Shown here piece by piece: positions 51,354 through 60,701 of a DNA stretch of 64,000 nt; the stretch's first letter is position 1; every line of letters begins with the position of its first letter. Source of the DNA: Microbulbifer sp. YPW1 (lineage in GTDB: Bacteria > Pseudomonadota > Gammaproteobacteria > Pseudomonadales > Cellvibrionaceae); contig NZ_CP055157.1 in assembly GCF_013367775.1 (NCBI RefSeq), positions 496,001 to 560,000 of the forward strand, read 5' to 3'. The translations under genes were made by a program, and so were the position numbers. Below the pieces are notes generated by a model. It saw nothing but the letters and a program-made list of their open reading frames with translations, searched no databases and was not told the origin of the DNA.

Positions 51354-51863
51354 TCACCATTTTTTCAGTGCTTTCTCATCACTGCTGCGCGCTTCTACCC
51401 AGGCACTCTGGGTTTTACCATCGTCCCCCACCCCCACTTCTTTCTTCCAAAAAGGGGCCCGACTCTTCAGAAAATCCATAATGAAGGCACAGGCATCCAG
51501 CGATGCCTGCCGGTGGGCAGAGGTGGTGCCGACAAAAACAATTTCATCCCCGGCCGCCAGTGGACCGTAGCGGTGGATCACCCGCACCCGCCCCAGTGGC
51601 CAGCGCTCTGCGGCCTCGCGGGCGATCTCGGTCAGTGCGGATTCCGCCATACCGGGATAATGTTCAAGCTCCAGCACGCTGGTACTTTTTTTATTCGCCT
51701 TGCCTATATTTTCAGCATTCGCATCAGGCACATAAAAATCGCGCACGTTGCCTACGAACATGGCGGTGGCACCATCGGAATAGTTTTCGCTGCGCAGCCG
51801 ATTATATTCAGCCCCCGGATCGAAACCTTCCGGCTGCACCGAGATGGAGATATCCACAGCCAT
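51354..51863 (-). CDS. moaE: Molybdopterin synthase catalytic subunit MoaE
   Basis: MoaE transfers sulfur from MoaD thiocarboxylate to precursor Z to make molybdopterin. The 169-residue protein contains the family motifs ATAMFVGNVRDF, LELEHYPGMAESAL, RVRVIHRYGPLAAGDEIVFVG, HRQASLDACAFIMDFLK and the catalytic-lysine region RAPFWKKE. A short insertion (about residues 48-62, ENIGKANKKSTS) is slightly longer than usual. It is the last gene of moaABCDE, one base after the moaD stop. Confidence 0.95.
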   Translation of the reverse strand: MAVDISISVQPEGFDPGAEYNRLRSENYSDGATAMFVGNVRDFYVPDANAENIGKANKKSTSVLELEHYPGMAESALTEIAREAAERWPLGRVRVIHRYGPLAAGDEIVFVGTTSAHRQASLDACAFIMDFLKSRAPFWKKEVGVGDDGKTQSAWVEARSSDEKALKKW

Positions 51864-51864
51864 A

Positions 51865-52113
51865 TCAGCCTCCGGTCACCGGCGGGAAGAAGGCGATTTC
51901 ATCACCATCGCTGATCGCCGCCTGCATATTGGACAGCTCTTGATTAACAGCCACCTGTAACTGTTCGTGGGAGAGCGCCGCCTGCCAGGCTTCGCCCTTT
52001 CCCGCCAGGGTGCTGCGCAGGTCGGCCACACTGCCGAGCGCATCGGCGGGTACTTCGATGGCATCACAACCGAGCTGCTCCCGCAGGCTAGCGAAGAACA
52101 ATACCTTGATCAC
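51865..52113 (-). CDS. moaD: Molybdopterin synthase sulfur carrier MoaD
   Basis: This is an 82-residue ubiquitin-like sulfur carrier: [14 protein letters not shown] at the N-terminus, an acidic/hydrophobic core ([15 protein letters not shown]) and the required C-terminal Gly-Gly (VTGG). The start is GTG at 52113, overlapping the moaC stop by four bases (GTGA). The longer reading frame upstream runs through moaC and carries no domain. Adenylation by MoeB and thiocarboxylation would occur at the final Gly. Confidence 0.94.
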   Translation of the reverse strand: MIKVLFFASLREQLGCDAIEVPADALGSVADLRSTLAGKGEAWQAALSHEQLQVAVNQELSNMQAAISDGDEIAFFPPVTGG

Positions 52114-52601
52114 GATGCGGACTCCGATTTTTCCGGGGTCCAGTGCCCGCGTTTGCCGCCGGTCTTTTCCTGCAACTGGGTGGGCCCGATCACCATGGCC
52201 GGGTCGACGGCTTTGCACATGTCATAGATGGTGAGCGCGGCCACGCTGGCGGCGGTAAGCGCTTCCATTTCCACACCGGTGCGCCCGGCGAGACGACAGT
52301 AACTGGAGATATGCACGGTGTTGCTGGCTTCATCCAGTGCGAAATCCACCTGCACTTTGGTCAGCGCAAGGGGGTGACAAAGGGGAATCAGGTCCGATGT
52401 TTTCTTCGCAGCCTGGATGCCGGCAATACGTGCGGTGGCCAGTACATCGCCCTTCTTGTTGTTGCCGGCCTGCAGTTGCGCAAAGGCTTCCGCAGACATG
52501 GCGACGGCGGACTGGGCGCGGGCGGAGCGGTCGGTGATGTCTTTGTCGGTGACATCGACCATGCTGGCTTCGCCCTGCTGGTTGAGGTGTGTGAGGGTCA
52601 T
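52110..52601 (-). CDS. moaC: Cyclic pyranopterin monophosphate synthase MoaC
   Basis: MoaC converts the MoaA product to cyclic pyranopterin monophosphate. The 163-residue protein has [51 protein letters not shown] and [29 protein letters not shown], which include the catalytic Lys and His. I chose the ATG at 52601 ([17 protein letters not shown]), the usual family start, over an upstream in-frame TTG. The stop overlaps moaD. Confidence 0.95.
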   Translation of the reverse strand: MTLTHLNQQGEASMVDVTDKDITDRSARAQSAVAMSAEAFAQLQAGNNKKGDVLATARIAGIQAAKKTSDLIPLCHPLALTKVQVDFALDEASNTVHISSYCRLAGRTGVEMEALTAASVAALTIYDMCKAVDPAMVIGPTQLQEKTGGKRGHWTPEKSESAS

Positions 52602-52623
52602 CGGGTTAGCAGCCTCAAGCAAA

Positions 52624-53139
52624 TTATTTGGTCAGGTAGCCGACAAAGTTGCACGGCATGTGGCTGGCGGTGAGCTGTTCCTGCAGCAGTTTGCTCCAGC
52701 CGGTTTTACACGCACCGGTGGAGCCGGGCAGGCAGGCAATGAGTGTACGGTTGGCGAGTCCGGCGAGGGCGCGGGACTGGATGGTGGAGGAACCGATTTC
52801 TTCGTAGCTGACGGCCCTGAAGATTTCGCCGAAGCCGTCGATGTGTTTGTCGAACAGGGGGGCGAGGGCTTCTGGGGTGGAGTCGCGCCCGGCGAAGCCG
52901 GTGCCGCCGGTGGTGAGGATGACCTGGATTTCGGGGTCGGCGATCCACTCGGAGACTTTGGCGCGCAGTAGGTATTTGTCGTCGATGACGATGGCTTTGT
53001 CGGCGAGGTTGTGGCCGTCTGCCTGCAGGGCTTCAACGAGGTATTTACCCGAGGTGTCGTTTTCTTCGGTTCTCGTGTCGGAGACGGTGAGTACTGCGAT
53101 ATTGAGTTTCTGGTTTTTATCTACTGGGGCGTGGGACAT
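52624..53139 (-). CDS. moaB: Molybdenum cofactor biosynthesis protein MoaB (MPT adenylyltransferase type)
   Basis: The 171-residue MoaB/MogA-fold protein binds molybdopterin and may adenylate it before MoeA acts. Motifs include [53 protein letters not shown] and [12 protein letters not shown]. It lies between moaA and moaC, with a large palindrome in the 219 bases separating it from moaA. A separate mogA was not seen in the window. Confidence 0.94.
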   Translation of the reverse strand: MSHAPVDKNQKLNIAVLTVSDTRTEENDTSGKYLVEALQADGHNLADKAIVIDDKYLLRAKVSEWIADPEIQVILTTGGTGFAGRDSTPEALAPLFDKHIDGFGEIFRAVSYEEIGSSTIQSRALAGLANRTLIACLPGSTGACKTGWSKLLQEQLTASHMPCNFVGYLTK

Positions 53140-53203
53140 TTGTTTTGTGCTCCGTCGCTTCCTTGTTGGGTGCTCTGTTTTGGGCTCTGTGGCGATCGGT
53201 CAT

Positions 53204-53294
53204 CGGGTGAAGGGTTTCAGGACCGCTGTAAACCCATCCCTGGGCGCTTCGGCGCAAACATCCTGTTTGCGACGATCCTGAAACCCTTCACCCG
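53204..53294. repeat. Large compound palindrome inside the moa operon
   Basis: A 19-base perfect inverted repeat (CGGGTGAAGGGTTTCAGGA at 53204-53222, its complement at 53276-53294) encloses further hairpins. One is CGCAAACA-TCC-TGTTTGCG; another is GCGC-TTCG-GCGC beside CCC/GGG. The whole 91-base block can fold into a branched structure. It sits between moaA and moaB, where it may act as a polarity or processing element. It resembles dispersed intergenic palindromes of gammaproteobacteria, but no second copy was seen here. Confidence 0.8.
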
Positions 53295-53358
53295 ACGCCC
53301 GATCTTCAATTCTGGCTTTTCTACTTCGTAAGCTGGTGGGCGTTCGAACTCTTACTAT

Positions 53359-54342
53359 TTAGCCCCCGATAATCGACAGGTTCTGGGTGCCACCGGTGTT
53401 GCCCTGCTGCAAATAATGGCTGACTTCTTTGTTGCCGATCAGGGCTCTGACTTTTTCTGCCAGTGCACTGGCATCCCCGGTACTGATGGTTTCCCGCAGG
53501 TCGAGGCCGGCATCGGAGAACAGGCACAGGTGCAGTTTGCCCTGGGCGGAGACGCGCAGGCGATTGCAGCTGCTGCAGAAGTCTTTGCTGTACGGGGTAA
53601 TCAGGCCGATGCGGCCCGCATAGTCGGGGTGGACGTATTCGCGGGCGGGGCCGGCGTCGAGCGGACGCGGTAGTAGTTGCCAGCCGTCTTCGATCAGCTG
53701 CTGCTCGATTTCCGCGCCGCGCAGGTGATTGCTGGCGAAGTAGTCGCGGTTGTCGCCGGTCTGCATGAGTTCGATAAAGCGCAGGGTAACCGGTGTGGTT
53801 TTGAGCCAGCCGAGGAACTGTTGCAGCCGCGCGTGGGCGCCGTCGCTGAGCAGGACGGCGTTGACCTTGGTGTGGATTCCGAGCTCCAAAGCGCGATCGA
53901 TACCGGTGAGGATTTTGGGCAGGCAGTCGTGATCGGTGACGCGGGCGAATTCCGCAGGGTCGAGACTGTCGATGCTGATGTTGAGCTGGTCGAGGCCGTT
54001 TTGTTGCCAGCTGTCGATGACGCTCGGCAGTTTGTAGCCGTTGCTGGTGACGGCGACGCGCTGGATGCCCGGGGTTTGCCTGGCGGCCAGGATGAGTTCC
54101 GGCAGGTCTTTGCGCAATGAGGGCTCGCCGCCGCTGAGGCGCACTTTGCGGGTGCCCAGCTGGGCAAACGCGCGCATGACGGTGGAGGCCTCGGCAACCG
54201 TGAGGTCGGGCTGTTGGTGGCTGGCCTGGTAGCCGTCCGGCAGACAGTAGTCGCAACGGAAGTTGCAGACGTCTGTAACGGACAGGCGCAGGTAATAGAA
54301 GCGACGGCCGTGACCGTCCTGCAGTATGTCGTGTTGTTTCAT
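53359..54342 (-). CDS. moaA: GTP 3',8-cyclase MoaA
   Basis: This radical-SAM enzyme starts molybdopterin synthesis from GTP. The 327-residue protein has the N-terminal radical-SAM motif VCNFRCDYC, the SAM-site GGEP (RLSGGEPSLRKDL), and NGYKL. The second 4Fe-4S motif is FCSSCNRLRVSAQGKLHLCL, and the C-terminal Gly-Gly (SIIGG) is needed for activity. The ATG at 54342 follows GGAAAGG; a GTG directly before it is also in frame. It is the first gene of the moa operon and is preceded by a structured leader that looks like the Moco riboswitch. Confidence 0.96.
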   Translation of the reverse strand: MKQHDILQDGHGRRFYYLRLSVTDVCNFRCDYCLPDGYQASHQQPDLTVAEASTVMRAFAQLGTRKVRLSGGEPSLRKDLPELILAARQTPGIQRVAVTSNGYKLPSVIDSWQQNGLDQLNISIDSLDPAEFARVTDHDCLPKILTGIDRALELGIHTKVNAVLLSDGAHARLQQFLGWLKTTPVTLRFIELMQTGDNRDYFASNHLRGAEIEQQLIEDGWQLLPRPLDAGPAREYVHPDYAGRIGLITPYSKDFCSSCNRLRVSAQGKLHLCLFSDAGLDLRETISTGDASALAEKVRALIGNKEVSHYLQQGNTGGTQNLSIIGG

Positions 54343-54355
54343 CACCTTTCCAAAT

Positions 54356-54456
54356 GCGGGAGGCCACTCGGTTTCCCTTGTGACCCTGGCGGGCTGGCGG
54401 AGCCGCCCGCGGCCTGCAACGCGTATCTGTGACTTAGCGATACAGGCTCGGTGTGG
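54356..54456 (-). promoter_or_regulatory. Probable Moco riboswitch in the moaA leader
   Basis: On the transcribed strand the roughly 100-base leader starts near ACACCGAGCC and holds a GTATC/GATAC hairpin, a GCGGGC/GCCCGC hairpin with inner GGC/GCC, and a last hairpin GGTCAC...GTGGCC around AAGGGAAACCGA, then CTCCC shortly before the moaA start. The GGGAAACC-type hairpin near the start codon of moaA is what I remember of the Moco RNA motif. Position and structure fit; the family match is from memory. Confidence 0.6.
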
Positions 54457-54563
54457 TTGTTGTGTTCAGTTTACGATTTTGCGGTTGCAGTCAGTGTAGC
54501 TGCCCTCTTTATCAAGGTTAGCGCGCGCTGGCGCACTGCGTAGTTCCCCCATTCTACCCGGAT

Positions 54564-54593
54564 TCGGTGGCGGCCGTGCAACCGCGCCACCGA
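54564..54593 (-). terminator. Hairpin after pykA, possible terminator
   Basis: TCGGTGGCG and CGCCACCGA form a nine-base stem around a 12-base loop, 38-67 bases beyond the pykA stop. There is no U-tract. A smaller hairpin (GACCG/CGGTC) precedes it. The rest of the 288-base pykA/moaA gap is the riboswitch and the presumed moa promoter. Confidence 0.4.
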
Positions 54594-54630
54594 GAGACTA
54601 TCCATGCGGGCATAGAGACCGAATGTCCGG

Positions 54631-56115
54631 TCACTCCATGACCTGCAGGATTTTCAGGGTATTGGTACCGCCGTGGGACTGCATCAGGTCGCCGCGGATC
54701 AGGATTACGTGGTCCCCACTCTGCACGATCCCCCGATCCTTCAACGTCTTCAGGGCGCGCTGGTTGAGTTCGCGGTCGCCCTCGTTCTCCCCGGGTACAA
54801 ACAACACCGAGACCACCCCGCGATACAGGGCCATACGCCGCTGGGCGACGGGATCGTGGGCGAGGCCGACGATCGGTAGGCCGGAGCGAATGCGGGAGGC
54901 AATAAGGGCGGTGTAGCCGGTCTGCGTCATACAGGCGATGGCGGTTACGCCCTCCATATGATTGGCGGCGTACATGGCGGACAGGGAAATGGTCTCGTCG
55001 ATGCGGCTGAAGCCCTGGTGCATGCGGTGGCCGGATTCCTGGGCGGAGCGCTCGCGCTCGGCACCGAGGCAAAGGCGGTGCATGGCCTCTACCGCTTCCA
55101 CCGGGAAATCCCCTGCGGCGGTCTCTGCGGACAGCATCACCGCATCGGTGCCATCGAGCACCGCATTGGCCACGTCGAACACCTCTGCGCGTGTGGGCAG
55201 AGGCGCGGTGATCATGGTTTCCAGCATCTGGGTGGCGGTGATCACTGCCCGATTGAGCTGGCGTGCGCGCTTGATCATGCGCTTCTGCACACCGATCAGG
55301 GCGGCATCGCCGATCTCCACGCCCAGGTCGCCCCGGGCAACCATCACCGCTTCCGAGGCACTGATGATCTCGTCCAGGGTCGCATCGTCGGCCACCGCTT
55401 CGGCGCGCTCCACCTTGGCCACCAGGCCGATGTCCTTGCCAGCCTCCCCCAGCAGGTCCCGCGCCTCCTGCATATCCGCGGCACTGCGCGGGAAGGATAC
55501 GGCGAGATAATCCACACCGATGTCGATCGCGGTTTTCAGGTCCGCCTTGTCCTTGTCGGTGAGGGCCGCGGCGGAGAGACCACCGCCCTGCTTGTTGATG
55601 CCCTTGTTGTTGGACAGCGGCCCGCCCACCAGCACGATGGTGCGCACTTCCCGCTCGCCGACCTCCTTCACCTCCAGGATCACCCGGCCGTCGTCCAGCA
55701 ACAGCACATCGCCCGCGGCCACATCGCGGATCAGGTCCTTGTAGTCACAGCCCACCCGATTCTCATCGCCGTCGTTGCTGCCCAGCGCCATATCCAGAAC
55801 AAATGGGTCCCCCTCGCGCAGGATGACCTTGCTATCGCGAAAGCGCGCAATGCGGATCTTTGGCCCCTGCAGGTCGCCCAGTGCCGCCACGGTCCGGCCC
55901 AGGCGATCCGCAATCTCGCGCACCTGCTGCAGGCGCCTGCGGTGATCGTCCGCGGTGCCGTGGGAAAAGTTCAGGCGCACCACATCCACACCGGCACTGA
56001 TCAACTGCTCCAGTACACCGGGCTTGTCACTGGCGGGGCCGAGGGTGGCGACGATTTTGGTGCGACGCAGGGGACTGGCGGTGCGGGCGGATTGGAATTC
56101 GGGCATTGGCTCCAT
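54631..56115 (-). CDS. pyk: Pyruvate kinase
   Basis: This enzyme makes pyruvate and ATP from phosphoenolpyruvate. The 494-residue protein begins the catalytic barrel at [17 protein letters not shown], with [21 protein letters not shown], the Lys/Glu active-site region [10 protein letters not shown] and [22 protein letters not shown], and [13 protein letters not shown]. The C-terminal allosteric domain holds [25 protein letters not shown] precedes the ATG. It is downstream of glycerate 2-kinase by 160 bases on the same strand, a neighbourhood common in glycerate/tartrate metabolism (ttuD-pyk). The gap holds only small inverted repeats. Confidence 0.95.
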   Translation of the reverse strand: MEPMPEFQSARTASPLRRTKIVATLGPASDKPGVLEQLISAGVDVVRLNFSHGTADDHRRRLQQVREIADRLGRTVAALGDLQGPKIRIARFRDSKVILREGDPFVLDMALGSNDGDENRVGCDYKDLIRDVAAGDVLLLDDGRVILEVKEVGEREVRTIVLVGGPLSNNKGINKQGGGLSAAALTDKDKADLKTAIDIGVDYLAVSFPRSAADMQEARDLLGEAGKDIGLVAKVERAEAVADDATLDEIISASEAVMVARGDLGVEIGDAALIGVQKRMIKRARQLNRAVITATQMLETMITAPLPTRAEVFDVANAVLDGTDAVMLSAETAAGDFPVEAVEAMHRLCLGAERERSAQESGHRMHQGFSRIDETISLSAMYAANHMEGVTAIACMTQTGYTALIASRIRSGLPIVGLAHDPVAQRRMALYRGVVSVLFVPGENEGDRELNQRALKTLKDRGIVQSGDHVILIRGDLMQSHGGTNTLKILQVME

Positions 56116-56275
56116 GAGATCCTCTCGGGCAGATGTACACCGCCCGCAACAGGTCCCGCAGGCGGCGCCGGGGCGTTTACCCGGTCACGGAAGTAAACCC
56201 TGACCAGCCCCGGAGTTATAGACACAGCTTAGTCAGCAATCGCCCCGCTGTGCCTGCAGCCCCCGAGGATCGACC

Positions 56276-57586
56276 CTAGGTATCCGTATCCGGAAACACC
56301 AGGATGGCGCGAAAATCATTTACATTGGTTCTGGTGGGGCCGGTAACGATCAGGTTACCGAGTTCGGCAAAAAAACTGTAGGCATCGTTGCCCGCAAGAA
56401 AGCTCTGGGGATCCAGCCCCTGGGCCTGCATCCGGGCCCAGTCACCGGGGGCGAAAAACGCACCGGCATTGTCTTCCGAGCCGTCGATACCATCGGTGTC
56501 GATGGCCAGGCCGTGGATACCCGGCGCACCTTCCAGCGCGCTGAACAATCCCAGCAGGTACTCTACATTGCGTCCGCCGCGGCCGTTGCCCGTTACCGTG
56601 ACACTGGTCTCGCCACCGGAGAGCAACAGCAGTGGCCGGCGGGATGCGCTCTTGCAGGTAAGCGCCAGGGCGGCGTGTTCCGCACCCAGTTCCCGCGCCT
56701 CGCCTTCCAGATTGTCCCCCAGCACTCGCACATCCAGCCCGGTTGCCAGCGCCGCATCGCGGGCCGATTCCAGAGCATCGGCTGCTTTCGCCAGCACCGA
56801 AACGGTATCCGCGGAGAAGGCAAAGTCATCGGGGCTCGGGCTGTCCGTGGCGGACTCGAGATGCGCGCGCACTTCCGGGGCAATCTCGATAGCGTAGTGT
56901 TCCAGTATTGCCAGGGCATCCGCAGGTGTGGAGGCGTCCGATAAGGTGGGACCGGAGGCGATCAGGGTGGGATCGTCCCCGGGCACATCTGAGATCAGGT
57001 AAGTGGCCACCCGCGCCGGATGGGCCGCCGCGGCAAGGCGCCCGCCTTTGACCGCCGACAGGTGCCGGCGCACCGTGTTGATCTCGCGGATCGGCGCGCC
57101 ACAGCGCAGCAGTGCGCAGTTGATGGCTTGCTTCTGTTCCAGGGTCAGGCCCGGTGCCGGCAGACTCATCAGTGCCGAGCCACCGCCGGAGATCAGCGCG
57201 ATCACCAGGTCCTCTTCGCCGAGGTCGGCAACGGCCTCCAACATACGAGTGGCCGCCACTTCCCCCAGCTTGTCCGGCATGGGGTGGGAAGCCTCCAGCA
57301 CCTCGATATTCACACAGTGGGCCGCGTGGCCGTAGCGAGTAACCACCAACCCGGAAATCTCCGCCTCCGGGTATTGTCGGTGCCATGCCGTTTCCAGCGC
57401 TGCGGCCATGGCCGCGCTGGCTTTGCCCGCCCCTACCACTACGGTCTTGCGCCCCGGTGCGGGCAGATTGCCGGACATCAGGTTGTCCGGGTGTACGGCC
57501 TCTACTGCGAGCCCGGCGAGGTCTTGCAACCACCGGGACAACTCGCGCTCATTCATATCGGCATGGACTGGCGGCAACTGTTTCAA
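56276..57586 (-). CDS. Glycerate 2-kinase (MOFRL family, TtuD/GckA-like)
   Basis: The 436-residue protein belongs to the MOFRL/DUF4147 glycerate kinase family, formerly called hydroxypyruvate reductase. It phosphorylates glycerate to 2-phosphoglycerate, which feeds pyruvate kinase through enolase. Motifs are VVVGAGKASAAMA, ALISGGGSALMSLP, INTVRRHLSAVKGGRLA, YLISDVPGDDPTLIASGP and, in the C-terminal MOFRL part, LLLSGGETSVTVTGNGRGGRN and DTDGIDGSEDNAGA. The start is TTG at 57586 with GGGAGA about ten bases upstream; an ATG ten codons later lacks a Shine-Dalgarno. Confidence 0.93.
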   Translation of the reverse strand: MKQLPPVHADMNERELSRWLQDLAGLAVEAVHPDNLMSGNLPAPGRKTVVVGAGKASAAMAAALETAWHRQYPEAEISGLVVTRYGHAAHCVNIEVLEASHPMPDKLGEVAATRMLEAVADLGEEDLVIALISGGGSALMSLPAPGLTLEQKQAINCALLRCGAPIREINTVRRHLSAVKGGRLAAAAHPARVATYLISDVPGDDPTLIASGPTLSDASTPADALAILEHYAIEIAPEVRAHLESATDSPSPDDFAFSADTVSVLAKAADALESARDAALATGLDVRVLGDNLEGEARELGAEHAALALTCKSASRRPLLLLSGGETSVTVTGNGRGGRNVEYLLGLFSALEGAPGIHGLAIDTDGIDGSEDNAGAFFAPGDWARMQAQGLDPQSFLAGNDAYSFFAELGNLIVTGPTRTNVNDFRAILVFPDTDT

Positions 57587-57662
57587 CTGGATCTTCTCCC
57601 TGAATTTGATGCGGTCTTCCCACTACCTGCAAAATCGGTTCCGCCCCGGATCTCAATGGCGA

Positions 57663-58973
57663 TCAGAGAAACGCAAACTTGGCCAGGAAGATAGCGCTCA
57701 GAATATACAGGCTGGGGGAGATCTGCCGGTGCTGGCCGGTAAACAGCTTGAGCGCGGTATAGGTCAGGAAGCCGAGGGCTATGCCGTTGGCGATGGAAAA
57801 GGTCAGCGGCATCATGATCATGGTCACCACCGCCGGAATGGCGTCGGTCAGATCCTCCCAGTCGATATGGGACATCCCCCCCATCATCAGCATCGCCACA
57901 TAGATCAGCGCGCCCGCGGTGGCGTAGGCCGGGATCATGCCCGCCAGGGGCGCAAAGAACACACACAGCACAAACAGCACACCCACTGTGACCGCGGTAA
58001 GCCCGGTACGGCCACCCGCCGCCACACCCGCAGCACTCTCCACAAAACTGGTCACCGGCGGGCACCCCAGAAAGGCACCGAGCACACTGGAGCTACTGTC
58101 TGCCTTGAGCGCCCGCGGCAGCTTTTCGATAGTGCCATCCGCCTCAATCAGGTTGGCGCGATGGGCGACCCCCATCAGGGTGCCGGCGGTATCGAAGATG
58201 TTGATAAACAGGAACGCCAGAATCACGCTCACCATGCTCAGGTCGAGGGCGCCGAGGATATCCATCTGCATAAAGGTCGGCGCCAGGCTGGGCGGCGCGG
58301 ATACCAGACCGCCGTACTGCACGATCCCCAGGCCAAGACCGATCCCGGTGACGATCAAGATACTGATCAGGATGGCGCCGAACACGCGCCAGAAACTGAG
58401 CACCGCGATCAGCAGGAAGCACAGCGCCGCCAGCAGCGCCGGCGGCTCGCGGAAGGAACCGAGGGACAGCAGCGTCGCCTCATTGGGCACCACAATACCC
58501 GCCGCCTTGAGGCCGATCAGGCCCAGGAACAGCCCCACTCCGGCACCCATGGAATACCGCAGGCACATGGGAATACTGTTCATGATCCACTCGCGCACCC
58601 GCGACAGGCTCATCACCACAAACAGCACACCGGCAATAAACACCGCCCCCAGAGCCACCTGCCAGCTGTACCCCATCTCGCCGACCACGGAATAGGCGAA
58701 GAACGCCGTCAGCCCGATCCCCGGCGCCAGCCCCACCGGCCAGTTAGCGTAGAGCCCCATCAGGAAACAGGCAATGGCACTCCCCAGGCAGGTCGCCACG
58801 AAAATGGCGCCGTGATCCATACCGGTGCCCGCCAGCATATTCGGCGTCACAAACACCACGTAGGCCATGGTGACAAAGGTGGTCAGGCCCGCCAGCAGCT
58901 CGCCGCGCACCGTGGTTCCATGGGCTTGCAGAGCAAACACACGCTCCATCAAATTATTCGACTGCTGAGGCAC
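57663..58973 (-). CDS. NCS2-family purine permease (AzgA/GhxP-like)
   Basis: This 436-residue inner-membrane transporter has about 12-14 TM segments and belongs to the AzgA-like branch of the nucleobase-cation symporter 2 family. Motifs are [70 protein letters not shown] in the middle and [23 protein letters not shown] chose GTG at 58973 because GGAG lies seven bases before it; the ATG at 58949 has no Shine-Dalgarno. Likely substrates are adenine, guanine or hypoxanthine. It precedes glycerate kinase by 76 bases on the same strand, without an obvious functional link. Confidence 0.92.
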   Translation of the reverse strand: MPQQSNNLMERVFALQAHGTTVRGELLAGLTTFVTMAYVVFVTPNMLAGTGMDHGAIFVATCLGSAIACFLMGLYANWPVGLAPGIGLTAFFAYSVVGEMGYSWQVALGAVFIAGVLFVVMSLSRVREWIMNSIPMCLRYSMGAGVGLFLGLIGLKAAGIVVPNEATLLSLGSFREPPALLAALCFLLIAVLSFWRVFGAILISILIVTGIGLGLGIVQYGGLVSAPPSLAPTFMQMDILGALDLSMVSVILAFLFINIFDTAGTLMGVAHRANLIEADGTIEKLPRALKADSSSSVLGAFLGCPPVTSFVESAAGVAAGGRTGLTAVTVGVLFVLCVFFAPLAGMIPAYATAGALIYVAMLMMGGMSHIDWEDLTDAIPAVVTMIMMPLTFSIANGIALGFLTYTALKLFTGQHRQISPSLYILSAIFLAKFAFL

Positions 58974-59221
58974 AGGGTTCTCCGACAGGTGGATTCCGGG
59001 GCACACGGAACGCGAGCCCAATCATTATTGTGGCCAAAATAAACCCGGGTGCCCACCACCAGTGCCCTCCCCGGCTTGCCGGCGGCTTCTCCCATGACTT
59101 CTGCGTGACTTCTATTAGTCGCGGCGCCCCAGTAAAATCGCCTGCTTTGCTGACAAGCAACATTAATAAGCAACTCAACAACCAACCCCACCGCAATACC
59201 CAGCGTTACCGGAGCACACCC

Positions 59222-59941
59222 ATGGGCAGAGCCTACCAGAACCGCAAAGAGTCAATGGCCAAGACCTCGAATATGAAGGCCAGGGTCTACAGCCGCTACG
59301 GTCGTGAGATCTATGTGAGCGCCAAGTCTGGAGGTGTCGACCCCAACGGCAACCTGGCCCTGCGCAGCCTGATCGAGCGCGCCAAGAAGGAGCAGGTCCC
59401 CACCCACGTGATCGAAAAGGCCATCGACAAGGCCAAGGGTGGCGCCGGTGAAGACTTCGCCCGCGCCCGCTACGAAGGCTTCGGCCCAGGCGGCTGCATG
59501 GCCATCATCGAGTGCCTCACCGACAACCCCAACCGCACCTTCGGCGACGTACGCCAGGCCTTCACCAAAACCAAAACCAAGATCGGTACCGAAGGCTCCG
59601 TCAGCCACAGCTTCGATCACCTGGCCATCCTCGTGTTCAAGCACGACGATGAAGAGGCAGTACTGGAAGCGCTGATGGAAGCGGATGTCGACGTTACCGA
59701 CATCGAGAATGAAGACGGCAAACTCTCCGTATTCGCGCCGCACACGGATTACTTCAAGGCCAAGCAGGCGTTAGTCGACGCATTTGGTGAGATCGACTTT
59801 GAAGTGGATGAGATTCAGTTTGTGCCGCAGACGTATACCCAGATCAGCGGGGATGATGTGGCGTTGTTTGAGAAGTTTATGAATATGCTGGAAGATTTGG
59901 AGGATGTTCAGGCGGTTTATCACAACGTTGAAAACCACTAA
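59222..59941 (+). CDS. YebC/PmpR-family regulator or translation factor (YeeN-type)
   Basis: The 239-residue cytoplasmic protein opens [20 protein letters not shown], the YeeN-type variant of the family start. Other family motifs are [54 protein letters not shown] and [13 protein letters not shown]. Family members have been described as transcription regulators and more recently as ribosome-associated factors easing proline stretches. GGAG lies eight bases before the ATG at 59222; the longer upstream frame is noncoding leader. It is a single-gene unit on the plus strand ending at a strong bidirectional terminator. Confidence 0.93.
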   Translation: MGRAYQNRKESMAKTSNMKARVYSRYGREIYVSAKSGGVDPNGNLALRSLIERAKKEQVPTHVIEKAIDKAKGGAGEDFARARYEGFGPGGCMAIIECLTDNPNRTFGDVRQAFTKTKTKIGTEGSVSHSFDHLAILVFKHDDEEAVLEALMEADVDVTDIENEDGKLSVFAPHTDYFKAKQALVDAFGEIDFEVDEIQFVPQTYTQISGDDVALFEKFMNMLEDLEDVQAVYHNVENH

Positions 59942-60019
59942 ATATAAATCTACCCGTGCGCGCATGGCGGGCAGATTCAGCTCACCAACTAGAAACAAAG
60001 ATTGATAGTGAGCAAAAAT

Positions 60020-60048
60020 AAAAAAGCCCCGCGATGCGGGGCTTTTTT
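60020..60048. terminator. Bidirectional intrinsic terminator between yebC-like gene and tRNA-Leu
   Basis: AGCCCCGC and GCGGGGCT close a GAT loop, flanked by an A-run on the left and a T-run on the right. It would work for the yebC-like gene on the plus strand and for the secG-tRNA transcript on the minus strand. Confidence 0.95.
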
Positions 60049-60089
60049 ATTCGCTTTAAATTATAAAAAATAAATTAAAGCCTTTGATG

Positions 60090-60175
60090 TGGTGCCCAGG
60101 GCGGGACTTGAACCCGCACGAGCATAGCTCACTACCCCCTCAAGATAGCGTGTCTACCAATTCCACCACCTGGGC
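60090..60175 (-). tRNA. tRNA-Leu (anticodon GAG)
   Basis: This 86-base class II tRNA on the minus strand begins GCCCAGGTGGTGGAATTGGT and ends with an encoded CCA. The anticodon loop is TTGAGGG with anticodon GAG; the stem CTATC/GGTAG includes one wobble. A long variable arm and GGTTCAAGTCC T-loop are present, and the acceptor stem GCCCAGG/CCTGGGC is fully paired. It lies directly after secG, as leuU does in E. coli. Confidence 0.97.
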
Positions 60176-60209
60176 AAAAACTTTACAGTTTTTGATTTAG
60201 CCTTTCGGC

Positions 60210-60638
60210 TTATTGAGGCTGTTCCTCAGTTTCTGCTTCTTCACCTGCTTCCGGCAGTTCAGCCTGAGGGGCTTCTTCTACTGCGGGCAGGTCGTCTGCG
60301 GCCGGGGCTTGCTCCTGAATTTCAGGGATGTCGCCTTCGGTCGCTGCCGGTTCGCGGGATTCTACTGCTGCAGGAACCTGCGGCATACCGTCGACTGCCG
60401 GTGCTTCATCGCGGCTGGCGAGGATAGCCAGGCCGAAGCTGGTGACGAAGAATACCGTCGCCATAATTGCAGTCAAGCGGGAAAAGAAATTTCCGCTGCC
60501 CTGGCTGCCAAATACGGTGTTGGAGGCGCCTGCGCCAAAGGAGGCACCCGCTTCCGCACCCTTGCCCTGCTGCAGCAAAATCAGGCCGATGATGCTCAGC
60601 GCAGTCAGGATGTGAACGATTAAAACCAGTTTTTCCAT
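60210..60638 (-). CDS. secG: Preprotein translocase subunit SecG
   Basis: SecG is the auxiliary channel subunit of the SecYEG translocon. The 142-residue protein has two TM segments: MEKLVLIVHILTALSIIGLI leading into LLQQGKGAEAGASFGAGAS, the family hallmark, then SRLTAIMATVFFVTSFGLAIL. After about residue 75 there is a Glu/Pro/Ala-rich acidic tail, longer than in E. coli SecG (110 residues). It is downstream of tpiA (62 bases) and directly upstream of tRNA-Leu, a classic gammaproteobacterial order. Confidence 0.95.
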   Translation of the reverse strand: MEKLVLIVHILTALSIIGLILLQQGKGAEAGASFGAGASNTVFGSQGSGNFFSRLTAIMATVFFVTSFGLAILASRDEAPAVDGMPQVPAAVESREPAATEGDIPEIQEQAPAADDLPAVEEAPQAELPEAGEEAETEEQPQ

Positions 60639-60701
60639 TGTCCAGAAAACCTGCTACCGGGCGTCAGCCCTTGCTCAAAAAATTTTAACCTGTCGCGCTA
60701 C

